Shown here: positions 25,518 to 34,232 of the stretch, piece by piece
Numbering within the stretch: position 1 is the stretch's first letter
Layout of the letters: each line of letters opens with the position of its first letter
Assembly (NCBI GenBank): GCA_963762435.1
Contig: CAVXLN010000003.1
Span: forward strand, 310,001 to 374,000
Source: JAXDMU01 sp963762435
Lineage (GTDB): Bacteria; Pseudomonadota; Alphaproteobacteria; ATCC43930; CGMCC-115725
Reading direction: 5' to 3'
DNA length: 64,000 nucleotides
The notes under the pieces: generated by a model
What the model saw: only the letters and a program-made list of their open reading frames with translations
What the model was told of the DNA's origin: nothing
Databases searched by the model: none
Program-made: the position numbers and the translations under genes

Positions 25518-26557
25518 CCGAGAGCTTCCATCTCGATCCGATCCCGATCCGGCTCGAAACCTGCGCCAAGAGCTTTCCCGACGGGACGCGGGCGCTGGAG
25601 CCGCTCGATCTCGAGATAAGCGGCGGCGAGACGCTGGTGCTGCTGGGCCCCTCGGGCTGCGGCAAGACCACGACGCTTCGGCTCATCGCCGGGCTCGACA
25701 GCCCCGATCCGGGTGGGCGCGTGTTCTTCGGCAGCGACGATGTGACGGCGCTGCCGATCGAGCGGCGCAATGTCGGGATGGTGTTCCAGAGCTACGCGCT
25801 CTTCCCGAATATGAGCGTCGCCCAGAATGTCGGCTATGGCCTGAAGGTGCGCGGCATCCGGAAGGACGAGCGCGCCCGGCGGGTCGGCGAGATGCTCGCG
25901 ATGATGCGGATCGAGGCGCTCAGCAACCGGCATATCGACCAGATTTCGGGCGGGCAGCGGCAGCGCGTGGCGCTGGCCCGCGCCCTCATCGTGCGGCCGC
26001 GGGTGCTGCTGCTGGACGAGCCGCTGACGGCGCTCGACGCCAAGCTCCGCGACGAACTCAGGCTCGAGATCGACCGGCTGCTGCGCGATCTCGGCATCAC
26101 CTCGATCTATGTCACGCACGATCAGGCCGAGGCGATGGCGCTGGGCGACCGGATCGTCGTCATGTCCAAGGGCAAGGTGGCGCAGATCGGCACACCGCGC
26201 GAAATCTATGGCAAGCCGGCCGACCCGTTCGTGGCCGCCTTCATCGGCACGATGAACCGGCTCCAGGCCGTGCGGCAGGCGGGCGAGATCCGGATCGGCG
26301 CGATGATCCTGCCGTCGGAGGGGCCGGCGGGGCCGGTCGAGATCCTGGTGCGGCCGGAGGATCTGCATCCCATCGAACCCGGCAGCGGGCTCGACGCGGT
26401 CGTGACGGTGGCCGTGTTCCTGGGCGACCGGACGCGGCTGGTGGCGGAGCTCGAGGATGGCGGCAGCGTCACCATCGATACCGGCCCGCACCATCCCTTC
26501 GCGCGCGGCGACCGGATCGGGCTCCGGCTCGATCCCGCCCATCTGCTGATCGCCTGA
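25514..26557 (+). CDS. ABC transporter ATP-binding protein
   Basis: This protein is about 347 residues long. Walker A is GPSGCGKTT (45-53), the Q-loop lies in MVFQSYALFPNM, the signature SGGQRQR (145-151), Walker B LLLDEP (165-170), and the H-loop is in VTHDQAEAMALGDR. A C-terminal TOBE-like regulatory domain (about 260-347) resembles the PotA/FbpC/PhnT group. The start is GTG 25514 with GGAAAGG upstream, overlapping the permease stop by 4 nt. It drives import by the two permeases. Confidence 0.92.
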   Translation: MTESFHLDPIPIRLETCAKSFPDGTRALEPLDLEISGGETLVLLGPSGCGKTTTLRLIAGLDSPDPGGRVFFGSDDVTALPIERRNVGMVFQSYALFPNMSVAQNVGYGLKVRGIRKDERARRVGEMLAMMRIEALSNRHIDQISGGQRQRVALARALIVRPRVLLLDEPLTALDAKLRDELRLEIDRLLRDLGITSIYVTHDQAEAMALGDRIVVMSKGKVAQIGTPREIYGKPADPFVAAFIGTMNRLQAVRQAGEIRIGAMILPSEGPAGPVEILVRPEDLHPIEPGSGLDAVVTVAVFLGDRTRLVAELEDGGSVTIDTGPHHPFARGDRIGLRLDPAHLLIA

Positions 26558-26570
26558 CGGAGCCAGCCCC

Positions 26571-27392
26571 ATGCTCATCGCCCAGCTGACCGACCCGCAT
26601 ATCAAGCCCGAGGGGCGGCTGGCCTATCGCACGGTCGATACCGGCGCCTGCCTCGAAGCGGCGGTGGCCAAGCTGAAGGCGCTCGATCCCCAGCCCGACA
26701 TCGTGGTCGTCACGGGCGATCTCGTCGATGCAGGGGATCCTGAGGAATATGCGCGGCTGCGCCGCTATCTCGCCCCGATCGAGCAGCCGCTCTATGTCAT
26801 TCCCGGCAATCACGATGAGCGCCGAGCCTTTTCGGACGCCTTCGCCGATCATGCCTATCTGCCGGGAAGCAACGCGCCCTTCCAGCATTACGCGGTCGAG
26901 CTGGGGCCGATCCGGCTGATCGGGCTCGATACGGTGATCCCGGGCGAAGGCGGCGGCCGGATGTGCGAAGAGCGGCTAGGTTGGCTCGATGACAGGCTTA
27001 AGGAGCAGCCGGACCAGCCGACCCTTATCCTGATGCATCACCCGCCCTTCCGCACCGGCATCGCGCATATGGACAAGATCGGGCTCGAGGGGGCCGACGC
27101 GATGGCAACCCTCATCCGCCGGCATCCGCAGGCCGAGCGTATCCTCGCCGGCCATCTGCACCGGCCGATCGAATGCCGCTGGGCCGGTACGCTCGCCTCG
27201 ACGGCTCCTTCAGTGGCGCACCAGGTGGCGCTGGACCTTCGACCCGACGGCCCGTCGGCGTTCGTGCTGGAGCCGCCGGCCTTCCAGCTCCACCGCTGGA
27301 CCGGCGAGGGGTTCGTCAGCCACACCGCCTATATCGGCGATTACGGCCCGCCGCGGCCGTTCTTCGACGCCGAGGGCAAGCTCATCGACTAA
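26571..27392 (+). CDS. Class III cyclic-nucleotide/glycerophospho-diesterase (GpdQ/CpdA-like)
   Basis: This 273-residue binuclear metallophosphoesterase shows all five metal/phosphate motifs: D8-x-H10 (LTDPHI), GD(49-50)LVDAGD, GNHDE (79-83), HHPPF and GHLHRP. The class hydrolyses cAMP or glycerophosphodiesters. No signal peptide is seen, so it acts in the cytoplasm. It begins 13 nt after the ABC ATPase stop, with GGAG upstream. An imported phosphodiester or related compound is therefore a reasonable, unproven substrate. Confidence 0.88.
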   Translation: MLIAQLTDPHIKPEGRLAYRTVDTGACLEAAVAKLKALDPQPDIVVVTGDLVDAGDPEEYARLRRYLAPIEQPLYVIPGNHDERRAFSDAFADHAYLPGSNAPFQHYAVELGPIRLIGLDTVIPGEGGGRMCEERLGWLDDRLKEQPDQPTLILMHHPPFRTGIAHMDKIGLEGADAMATLIRRHPQAERILAGHLHRPIECRWAGTLASTAPSVAHQVALDLRPDGPSAFVLEPPAFQLHRWTGEGFVSHTAYIGDYGPPRPFFDAEGKLID

Positions 27393-27438
27393 AGGGTATC
27401 GCCAAGCAGAAAAGCCTCGGCTATAGAAAGCGGCCGTT

Positions 27439-27523
27439 GCGGGCGTGGTGGAACTGGTAGACGCGCCGGACTCAAAATCCGGTTCCGAGAGGAGTGTCGG
27501 TTCGATTCCGACCGCCCGCACCA
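27439..27523 (+). tRNA. tRNA-Leu (anticodon CAA)
   Basis: Acceptor arms gcgggcg (27439-27445) and cgcccgc (27513-27519) pair, followed by discriminator A and an encoded CCA. The anticodon stem ccgga/tccgg encloses ctCAAaa, giving anticodon CAA (reads UUG). A long variable arm (ttccgagaggagtgtcgg region) marks a class II tRNA. The T arm contains ggttcgattcc. Confidence 0.96.
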
Positions 27524-27635
27524 TCTATCTTTCGCCCGTATCTGTTCGCGCGCGAGCCATGAGCGTGCGTTGCCGTGCGGTAGATGACCCATTCTTATAG
27601 CCGTAAAAGTCTCTTTCTTATCTGGCTTATCGTCA

Positions 27636-27680
27636 GAAAAATCGCTTTTGCGACCGCGGCATCCGCCTAAGAGTGCCGCA
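27636..27680 (-). terminator. Possible terminator after nrdB
   Basis: On the minus strand, downstream of nrdB, gcggca...tgccgc forms a 6 bp stem. It is followed by tcgcaaaagcga and a run of five T. The stems are short, so this is a weak prediction, but the position fits the end of nrdAB. It lies in the 186 bp gap between the tRNA and nrdB, where nothing else was recognised. Confidence 0.4.
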
Positions 27681-27709
27681 GCCCGACGCGCAATGACGCA
27701 TCCAACCGC

Positions 27710-28795
27710 TCACGCGCTCTTCCCCATCCGGTCGAAATTCGCCCAGACGCCGTCCGAGCCGTCCCAATTGCCGCTGCTGGCGCCTTTCGAATATTCGGTG
27801 GCGCGCTGCTCGAAGAAATTGGCGTGCTCGACGCCGTTCAGGATCTCGACCAGCCAAGGCAGCGGATGCGGTCGGATCTGGCGGAAGCCGCTCTCGGTTC
27901 GCTCGAAATATCCCATCACCGGATCGAGCTTGAGCTGGGTCAGACGCCAATCGGCGATGTAGCGCACATATTCCTTGATGCCGGCCGCATCCATGCCCTC
28001 GATCCGGCCGAGCCCGAAGGCCAGATCGACGAAGCTCTCTTCGAGCCCGACCATGGTCTTGGCCACATCGACGATGTCGTCGCGCACCGCCGCCGTGACG
28101 GCGCCGGTCTCGCGGTGCCATTCATGGAAGAGCCGGATGATGCCTTCGCAATGCAGGCTCTCGTCGCGCACCGACCAGCTGACGATCTGGCCCATGCCGT
28201 TCATCTTGTTGTGGCGCGGGAAGTTCAACAGCATCGCGAAGCTGGCGAAGAGCGACATGCCCTCGGTGAAGGCGCCGAACATGGCGAGCGTGCGCGCCAC
28301 ATCGCCGACCGTGCCAACGCCGAAACTGTGCATGTAGTCGGCCTTGGCCTTCATCTCGTCATAGTCGCGGAAGGCCTCGAACTCCGCCTGCGGCATGCCC
28401 AGCGTCTTCAACAGCAGCGCATAGGCGTCGATATGCACCGTCTCCATGTTGGAGAAGGCGGCCATCATCATCTGCACTTCGAGCGGCTGGAAGATCGGGA
28501 TGTAGCGCTTCAGGTAATTGTCGCCGACCTCGACATCCGACTGGGTGAAGAACCGGAAGATCTGGGTCAGCAGATTGCGCTCGGCATCGCTCACCCGGTC
28601 CGACGCCCAATCTCGGATATCGGAGCCGAGCGGCACCTCCTCGCCCATCCAATGGGTTTGCTGCTGGCGCTTCCAGAACTCGTAGGCCCAGGGATAGCGG
28701 GTCACGTCGTAGGTGCCGGTGGCATTCAGGAGGCCGACCCGGCCGGTGCCGATGAGGGACTGCGGATCGGCGGCCGACAGATCGGTCACTGACAT
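27710..28795 (-). CDS. nrdB: Class I ribonucleotide reductase, small subunit
   Basis: This 361-residue protein carries the di-metal/tyrosyl radical cofactor that starts nucleotide reduction. Ligands are readable: Asp87 (TQSDVE), Glu118 and His121 with the radical Tyr125 (METVHIDAY), a glutamate in FTEGMSLF, and the Glu/His pair in RDESLHCEG. The tyrosine is present, so this is a tyrosyl-radical enzyme and not the radical-less class Ic type. ATG 28795 overlaps the nrdA 3' end by 10 nt; the longer frame antisense to nrdA was rejected. Confidence 0.94.
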   Translation of the reverse strand: MSVTDLSAADPQSLIGTGRVGLLNATGTYDVTRYPWAYEFWKRQQQTHWMGEEVPLGSDIRDWASDRVSDAERNLLTQIFRFFTQSDVEVGDNYLKRYIPIFQPLEVQMMMAAFSNMETVHIDAYALLLKTLGMPQAEFEAFRDYDEMKAKADYMHSFGVGTVGDVARTLAMFGAFTEGMSLFASFAMLLNFPRHNKMNGMGQIVSWSVRDESLHCEGIIRLFHEWHRETGAVTAAVRDDIVDVAKTMVGLEESFVDLAFGLGRIEGMDAAGIKEYVRYIADWRLTQLKLDPVMGYFERTESGFRQIRPHPLPWLVEILNGVEHANFFEQRATEYSKGASSGNWDGSDGVWANFDRMGKSA

Positions 28796-30729
28796 GCGAG
28801 GCATTCCTCGTAGTCGCGCCGTTCGGCCGCCACCTCGACGCGCTCGGCCTTGGCTTGACCGCCGGCGAAGCCCGCGCGGCTCAAGGATTTCGAGCGGCAG
28901 TAATAAAGGCTCTTGATCCCGCGCTTCCAGGCCGACCAATGCAGCATATGCAGGTCCCATTTATCGATGTCGGCCGGCAGATAGAGGTTGAGCGACTGGC
29001 TCTGGCAGATGAAGGGCGCCCGGTCGGCGGCGAATTCGATGATCCAGCGCGGATCGATCTCGAAGGCGGTGCGGAAGATCTCCTTCTCGTCCTCGCTCAG
29101 CATCTCGAGATGCTGGACCGAGCCCTCCTGCTCGACGATCGACTGCCAGACCGCGGACGTATCCGCCCCCTTCTCGGCCAAGAGCTTGGTCAGATACGGG
29201 TTGCGCACGACGAAAGCGCCCGAGAGCGTCTTGTGGTTATAGACATTGGCCGGGATCGGCTCGATGCAGGCGCTGGCGCCGCCGCAGATGATGCTGATGG
29301 ACGCCGTCGGCGCGATCGCGAGCTTGTGGCTGAAACGCGCCAGCATGCCGCGTTCGGCCGCGTCCGGGCAGGCGCCGCGCTCCAGCGCCAGCTCGACCGA
29401 GGCGGCGTCGGCCTCGCGGCGGAGCTTCTTGAAGATGCGCAGGTTCCAGGATTTCGCCATGGCGCTCTCGAACGGGATGCCGCGCTGCTGCAGCATCGAA
29501 TGGAAGCCCATGACGCCGAGGCCGACCGACCGCTCGCGCATCGCCGAATAACGGGCATGCGCCATGCTGTCGGGTGCCACCGTGATGAAATGGGTCAGCA
29601 CATTGTCGAGGAAGCGCATGACATCCTCGATCAGCCGCGGCTCGTCGGCCCATTCGTCCCAGGTCTCGACATTCATCGAGGCGAGGCAGCAGACCGCCGT
29701 GCGTTCCTCGTCGCGATGATCCTTGCCGGTCGCAAGCGTGATCTCGCTGCAGAGATTCGAGGTCGTGACCTTGAGGCCGAGATCGCGCTGATGCTTGGGC
29801 AGCGCGCGGTTCACCGTGTCGATATAGAGCAGATAGGGCTCGCCGGTCTGCAGCCTGGTCTCGAGGATGCGCTGCCAGAGCTGGCGGGCATCGACCCGGC
29901 GCAGCACCTCGCCCGATTTCGGGCTTCTGAGGCCGAAATCGGTACCGTCGCGCACCGCCGTCATGAATTCGTCGGTGATGTTGATGCCGTGATGGAGATT
30001 GAGGCCCTTGCGGTTGAAATCGCCCGAGGCCTTGCGGATCTCCAGGAACTCTTCGATCTCGGGATGGTGGATGTCGAGATATACCGCGGCCGAGCCGCGC
30101 CGCAGCGAGCCCTGGCTGATGGCCAGCGTCAGCCCGTCCATGACATGGATGAACGGGATGATGCCGGAGGTTTCGCCGGCCCCCTTGACCGCCTCGCCGA
30201 TCGAGCGGACCCGGCCCCAATAGGTGCCGATGCCGCCGCCATTCGACGCCAGCGCCACATTCTCGTTCCAGGTCTCGACGATGCCGTCGAGCGAATCCGG
30301 CACGGAATTGAGGAAGCAGGAGATCGGCAGGCCGCGCGTGGTGCCGCCATTCGACAGGATCGGCGTGGCCGGCATGAACCAGAGCCGCGAGATCGCATCA
30401 TAGAGCCGCTGCGCATGATCGACATCGTCGGCGAAGGCGCAGGCGACCCGGGCGAACATGTCCTGGTAGCTTTCGCCCGGCAGCAGATAGCGATCGTCGA
30501 GCGTCGCCTTGCCGAAGGCCGTCAGGAGATCGTCGCGGGCACGATCGAGCGTGAGGTCGGACGGTTTCGGCGCCCTGAACAGGGGGCCGCCCAGCGGCGC
30601 ATGCCGAACCGGTTCGGGCGCCCTTGCCACAGGCTCGACCGGAAGCGCCGGCGATTTGGCCAGCAGCACGGAGCCCGGGAAAGGGATGAGATTTCCATCT
30701 CGATCGAAATCGAAAGCCAGCGCTGACAT
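28786..30729 (-). CDS. nrdA: Class I ribonucleotide reductase, large subunit (no ATP-cone)
   Basis: This 647-residue catalytic subunit reduces ribonucleoside diphosphates. Active-site residues are visible: a cysteine in GLPISCFLNS, the radical cysteine with Asn and Glu in NLCSEI, the partner cysteine in VCCLASMN, and a C-terminal CLACQ dithiol that contacts thioredoxin. No N-terminal ATP-cone is present: the first 80 residues are Pro-rich, and the catalytic fold starts soon after. ATG 30729 is preceded by AAGGGG. The leader carries a cobalamin riboswitch, so expression is probably repressed when B12 is available. Confidence 0.93.
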   Translation of the reverse strand: MSALAFDFDRDGNLIPFPGSVLLAKSPALPVEPVARAPEPVRHAPLGGPLFRAPKPSDLTLDRARDDLLTAFGKATLDDRYLLPGESYQDMFARVACAFADDVDHAQRLYDAISRLWFMPATPILSNGGTTRGLPISCFLNSVPDSLDGIVETWNENVALASNGGGIGTYWGRVRSIGEAVKGAGETSGIIPFIHVMDGLTLAISQGSLRRGSAAVYLDIHHPEIEEFLEIRKASGDFNRKGLNLHHGINITDEFMTAVRDGTDFGLRSPKSGEVLRRVDARQLWQRILETRLQTGEPYLLYIDTVNRALPKHQRDLGLKVTTSNLCSEITLATGKDHRDEERTAVCCLASMNVETWDEWADEPRLIEDVMRFLDNVLTHFITVAPDSMAHARYSAMRERSVGLGVMGFHSMLQQRGIPFESAMAKSWNLRIFKKLRREADAASVELALERGACPDAAERGMLARFSHKLAIAPTASISIICGGASACIEPIPANVYNHKTLSGAFVVRNPYLTKLLAEKGADTSAVWQSIVEQEGSVQHLEMLSEDEKEIFRTAFEIDPRWIIEFAADRAPFICQSQSLNLYLPADIDKWDLHMLHWSAWKRGIKSLYYCRSKSLSRAGFAGGQAKAERVEVAAERRDYEECLACQ

Positions 30730-30849
30730 CGGCGACCCCTTGAGGAACTGGAGGCTGGAGCCGAGCGGGCGCTTTGCAGGAATCCGGCGCGCAAGGGCCG
30801 TCAGCAGCAAGCGACCACCGGGACACCCCGCCCGAGGATTTTTTCGCGA

Positions 30850-31035
30850 TCACGGCAGGTCTCCTGGCTCGCGGGTCCTTGCTGCTGCCTGGCCTTCCCG
30901 GTGCCGTTCGGCATCAGTGGCCCTGGACGACAGTTGCTCGCCGCTTACAGTTGCGGGGGCAGCCTCGGCATAACCGCGAAGGCGGCGCACCGGGTTCCCT
31001 CTTAGCCCCAGATCTTGCGATCCGGGGAACCGTGA
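30850..31035 (-). promoter_or_regulatory. Cobalamin (AdoCbl-type) riboswitch in the nrdAB leader
   Basis: Read on the minus strand, this segment has the conserved B12 element blocks in order. They are ggttcccc...gggaaccc with aagaGGGAAcccGGTG, then ctgcccccgcaactgtaa, then cactg and ggcaccgggaaggcc. The terminal B12 box agccaggagacctgcc lies at 30854-30869. It ends about 120 nt before the nrdA start. Cobalamin binding to such elements normally switches off the downstream gene. cobF ends upstream at 31068, so the element belongs to nrdAB and not to cobF. Confidence 0.93.
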
Positions 31036-31067
31036 ACGCTAAATCCTGTGCTGAAAGGAGGAAGGCG

Positions 31068-31838
31068 TCAAGAAGGATCTTCCGGCCTCCGCCGCATCAG
31101 ATAGGTGTCCATGATCCAGCCATTCGCCGCACGAGCCTCGGCCCTGACCCGCGCGATATCGTCGGCCACATCTTTCAACTTCCCGGAAATCAGGATCTCG
31201 TCCGGCGTGCCGACATAGGCGCCCCAATAGATATCGAAATCCTGATCGGCAAATTGTTTGAACGCGTCGTCAGCGTCGAGCATGACGACGACACTGTCGA
31301 GATCGTTCGGGAATCCCTCGGCGATCCGCCGTCCCGTCGTGATCCCGATCGATTGGCCGATGCGATTGAGCGTGGTCTTGTGGCGTGCCGCGAGAGCCTG
31401 GACGCTGCTGATACCGGGGATGACCTCGTAATCGAGCGCGTGGCGGCCGGTTTCGGCAATGGCCGCGACGATCCTGATCGTGCTGTCGTAAAGCGTGGGA
31501 TCGCCCCAGACGAGGAAGGCGCCGCATTCGCCCTCCGCCATCTCCTCGGCGATCAGGCGTTCGAACACGGATTGCTTGTCGTGATTGAGGCCCTCGACGG
31601 TCGACCGATAATCCTCCGTGTCGCGGGACCAGGCCGGACTCTGGGCATCGACGAAGCGGTACCGGTCGCCCTTGATATAGCGCCGGCAGATTTCCTGGCG
31701 CAGCTCGAGCAACTTGGCCTTGCTAGGGCCCTTGTCCATGATGAAGAACACATCGACCCGATTGAGGGCGTTCACTGCCTGCATCGTGACATAGTCGGGA
31801 TTCCCGGCGCCGATCCCGATGATCAGTATCTTCTTCAT
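31068..31838 (-). CDS. cobF: Precorrin-6A synthase (deacetylating) CobF
   Basis: This 256-residue SAM-dependent tetrapyrrole methylase acts in the aerobic cobalamin pathway. It methylates precorrin-5 at C-1 with loss of acetate to give precorrin-6A. The N-terminus KKILIIGIGAGNPDYVTMQAVNAL is the glycine-rich SAM-binding loop. FLVWGDPTLYDST and YEVIPGISSVQALAARHKTTLNRIG are the other conserved methylase blocks. ATG 31838 was chosen because the methylase fold begins there. No other cob genes are in the window. The aerobic pathway is implied because CobF is absent from the anaerobic route. Confidence 0.9.
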   Translation of the reverse strand: MKKILIIGIGAGNPDYVTMQAVNALNRVDVFFIMDKGPSKAKLLELRQEICRRYIKGDRYRFVDAQSPAWSRDTEDYRSTVEGLNHDKQSVFERLIAEEMAEGECGAFLVWGDPTLYDSTIRIVAAIAETGRHALDYEVIPGISSVQALAARHKTTLNRIGQSIGITTGRRIAEGFPNDLDSVVVMLDADDAFKQFADQDFDIYWGAYVGTPDEILISGKLKDVADDIARVRAEARAANGWIMDTYLMRRRPEDPS

Positions 31839-31872
31839 GGCAGGCGGCTCCCGAGTCTCGGACGATCTTGAG

Positions 31873-32052
31873 ATGGATGACACGGCGACAACGAGATGCG
31901 CCCGCTGCGGGACAGCCATGGTGTGCTCACCGGGTGCCGAGTGCTGGTGCGAGGAATTGCCGGTCATTCCGATTACCGGCGACTATGCCGGCTGCCTGTG
32001 CCGGGATTGCCTGGCGCGGGAGGCCCGCGGTCACGCCGCCAGCGATGCGTAG
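31873..32052 (+). CDS. Cysteine-rich CWC family small protein
   Basis: This 59-residue protein has eight cysteines: RCARCG, VCSPGAECWCEELP and GCLCRDCL. This is the PF14375 cysteine-rich CWC pattern, probably a small zinc or metal site protein of unknown role. The ATG at 31873 is preceded by GATCTTGAG. The gene is divergent from cobF by 34 bp, and its 3' end overlaps the end of the mutase gene by 22 bp. Confidence 0.72.
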   Translation: MDDTATTRCARCGTAMVCSPGAECWCEELPVIPITGDYAGCLCRDCLAREARGHAASDA

Positions 32053-34232
32053 CCGTATTTCTCGTTCATGATGCGCAGCAGGCCCATCGCCGCTTCGCTG
32101 ATCACCGTGCCCGGCGGGAAAATCGCGGTGGCGCCGGCCTTGTAGAGCGCGTCGTAATCCTGTGGCGGCACGACGCCGCCGACGACGATCAGCATGTCGC
32201 CGGCCCCGAGGGCCTCCAAGGCACCCTTGAGCTGGGGGACGAGCGTCAGATGGCCGGCCGCCAGCGAGCTGACGCCGATGATGTGGCAGTCATTTTCCAC
32301 GGCCTGACGGGCGGCTTCTTCCGGCGTCTGGAACAACGGCCCGACATCGACATCGAAGCCCAGATCGGCGAAGGCGGTGGCGATGACCTTCTGCCCGCGG
32401 TCATGGCCGTCCTGGCCCATCTTGGCGACCATGATGCGCGGCCGGCGGCCGTCATTCTCGGCGAATTTGTCGGCCATGGATCGGGCTTCATGGACGCTGT
32501 CGGCCTTGTGGCCGGCCTCGCCCAGATAGACGCCGGCGATGGTCCGGATCTCCGCCTTGTGGCGGCCGAAGACCCGCTCCAGCGCATCGGAAATTTCGCC
32601 GACGGTGGCGCGGGCGCGCATCGCATCGATGGAGAGAGCCAGCAGATTGCCGCTGTCGCTCGAGGCCGCGTTCGTCAGCGCCACCAGCGCCTGGCGGCAA
32701 CGCTCCGGGTCCCGCTCGGCGCGCAGCCGCTCCAGCTGGGCCACCTGCTGAGTGCGGACGGCGGTATTGTCGATCTTCAGGACGTCGATCGTCTCCTTTT
32801 CGTCGAGCCGGTACTTGTTGACGCCGACCACGGTCTGGCGGCCGGAATCGATGCGCGCCTGGGTGCGCGCGGCGGCTTCCTCGATGCGCATCTTCGGCAT
32901 GCCGGTCTCGATCGCCTTCGCCATCCCACCCTTGGCCTCGACCTCCTGGATATGATTCCAGGCCTTTTGCGCGAGCTCGCGGGTCAGGCGCTCGACATAA
33001 TAGCTGCCGCCCCACGGGTCGATCACGCGGGTGGTGCCGCTTTCCTGCTGCAGGAACAGCTGCGTGTTGCGGGCGATGCGGGCCGAGAAATCGGTCGGTA
33101 GCGCCAGCGCCTCGTCGAGCGCGTTGGTATGCAGCGACTGGGTATGGCCCTGGGTCGAGGCCATGGCCTCGATGCAGGTGCGCGTGACGTTGTTGAAAAC
33201 GTCCTGCGCCGTCAGGCTCCAGCCCGAGGTCTGGGAGTGGGTCCGGAGCGACAGGGACTTGTCGCTCTTCGGATCGAAGCCCTTGATCAGCTTGGCCCAC
33301 AGCATGCGCCCGGCGCGCATCTTGGCGATTTCCATGAAGAAATTCATGCCGATCGCCCAGAAGAACGACAGGCGTGGCGCGAACTGGTCGATGGTGAGGC
33401 CGGCCGCGAGCCCGGCCCGGGCATATTCGATCCCGTCGGCCAGCGTATAGGCGAGCTCCAGATCCGCGGTCGCCCCCGCTTCCTGCAGATGGTATCCCGA
33501 GATCGAGATCGAATTGAATTTCGGCATGTTCTGCGAGGTATAGGCGAAGATGTCCGAGATGATCCGCATCGAGGGCGCCGGCGGGTAGATGTAGGTGTTG
33601 CGGACCATGAACTCCTTCAGAATGTCGTTCTGGATGGTGCCGCTGAGCTTGTCCGGCGAGACGCCCTGCTCCTCCGCCGCCACGATGTAGCCGGCCAGCA
33701 CCGGCAGGACCGCGCCGTTCATGGTCATGGACACCGACATCTGGTCGAGCGGGATGCCGTCGAACAGCGTCTTCATATCCAGGATGGAATCGATCGCGAC
33801 GCCGGCCATGCCGACATCGCCGGCAACACGCGGATGGTCGCTGTCATAGCCGCGATGGGTGGCGAGGTCGAATGCGACCGACAGGCCCTTCTGACCGGCG
33901 GCCAGATTGCGCCGATAAAAGGCGTTCGAGGCCTGAGCCGTCGAGAAGCCGGCATATTGGCGGACGGTCCAGGGCTTATCGACATACATGGTCGGATATG
34001 GGCCGCGCACGAACGGCGCGATGCCCGGCATCGTCGCGAGATGGTCGAGCCCGGCGAGGTCCTGTGCCGCATAGAGCGGCTTGATGCCGATCCCTTCAGG
34101 CGTGTTCCAAAGCAGCGCTTCGGGCGTGCCGCCGGCCTCTGCCGCGTACCGGTCGCTCCAGAGCGTTTCCGAAGCCCCGGATTGTGTGCCGCCGAGTGCT
34201 ACCTGCGTGAAATCCGGGACGATGGTTTTCAC
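32031..34232 (-). CDS. mutB: Methylmalonyl-CoA mutase, large (cobalamin-binding) subunit
   Basis: This 733-residue protein isomerises methylmalonyl-CoA and succinyl-CoA. The N-terminal TIM barrel holds the substrate-binding block from RPWTVRQYAGF-like residues through FYRRNLAAGQKGLSVAFDLATHRGYDSDHPRV. The C-terminal B12 domain has the base-off histidine motif DGHDRG in KMGQDGHDRGQKVI, followed by GVSSLAAGHLTLVP. It pairs with the small subunit encoded upstream, with a 4 nt ATGA overlap. It serves the propionyl-CoA pathway and depends on the B12 supply that cobF contributes to. Confidence 0.95.
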   Translation of the reverse strand: MKTIVPDFTQVALGGTQSGASETLWSDRYAAEAGGTPEALLWNTPEGIGIKPLYAAQDLAGLDHLATMPGIAPFVRGPYPTMYVDKPWTVRQYAGFSTAQASNAFYRRNLAAGQKGLSVAFDLATHRGYDSDHPRVAGDVGMAGVAIDSILDMKTLFDGIPLDQMSVSMTMNGAVLPVLAGYIVAAEEQGVSPDKLSGTIQNDILKEFMVRNTYIYPPAPSMRIISDIFAYTSQNMPKFNSISISGYHLQEAGATADLELAYTLADGIEYARAGLAAGLTIDQFAPRLSFFWAIGMNFFMEIAKMRAGRMLWAKLIKGFDPKSDKSLSLRTHSQTSGWSLTAQDVFNNVTRTCIEAMASTQGHTQSLHTNALDEALALPTDFSARIARNTQLFLQQESGTTRVIDPWGGSYYVERLTRELAQKAWNHIQEVEAKGGMAKAIETGMPKMRIEEAAARTQARIDSGRQTVVGVNKYRLDEKETIDVLKIDNTAVRTQQVAQLERLRAERDPERCRQALVALTNAASSDSGNLLALSIDAMRARATVGEISDALERVFGRHKAEIRTIAGVYLGEAGHKADSVHEARSMADKFAENDGRRPRIMVAKMGQDGHDRGQKVIATAFADLGFDVDVGPLFQTPEEAARQAVENDCHIIGVSSLAAGHLTLVPQLKGALEALGAGDMLIVVGGVVPPQDYDALYKAGATAIFPPGTVISEAAMGLLRIMNEKYGYASLAA

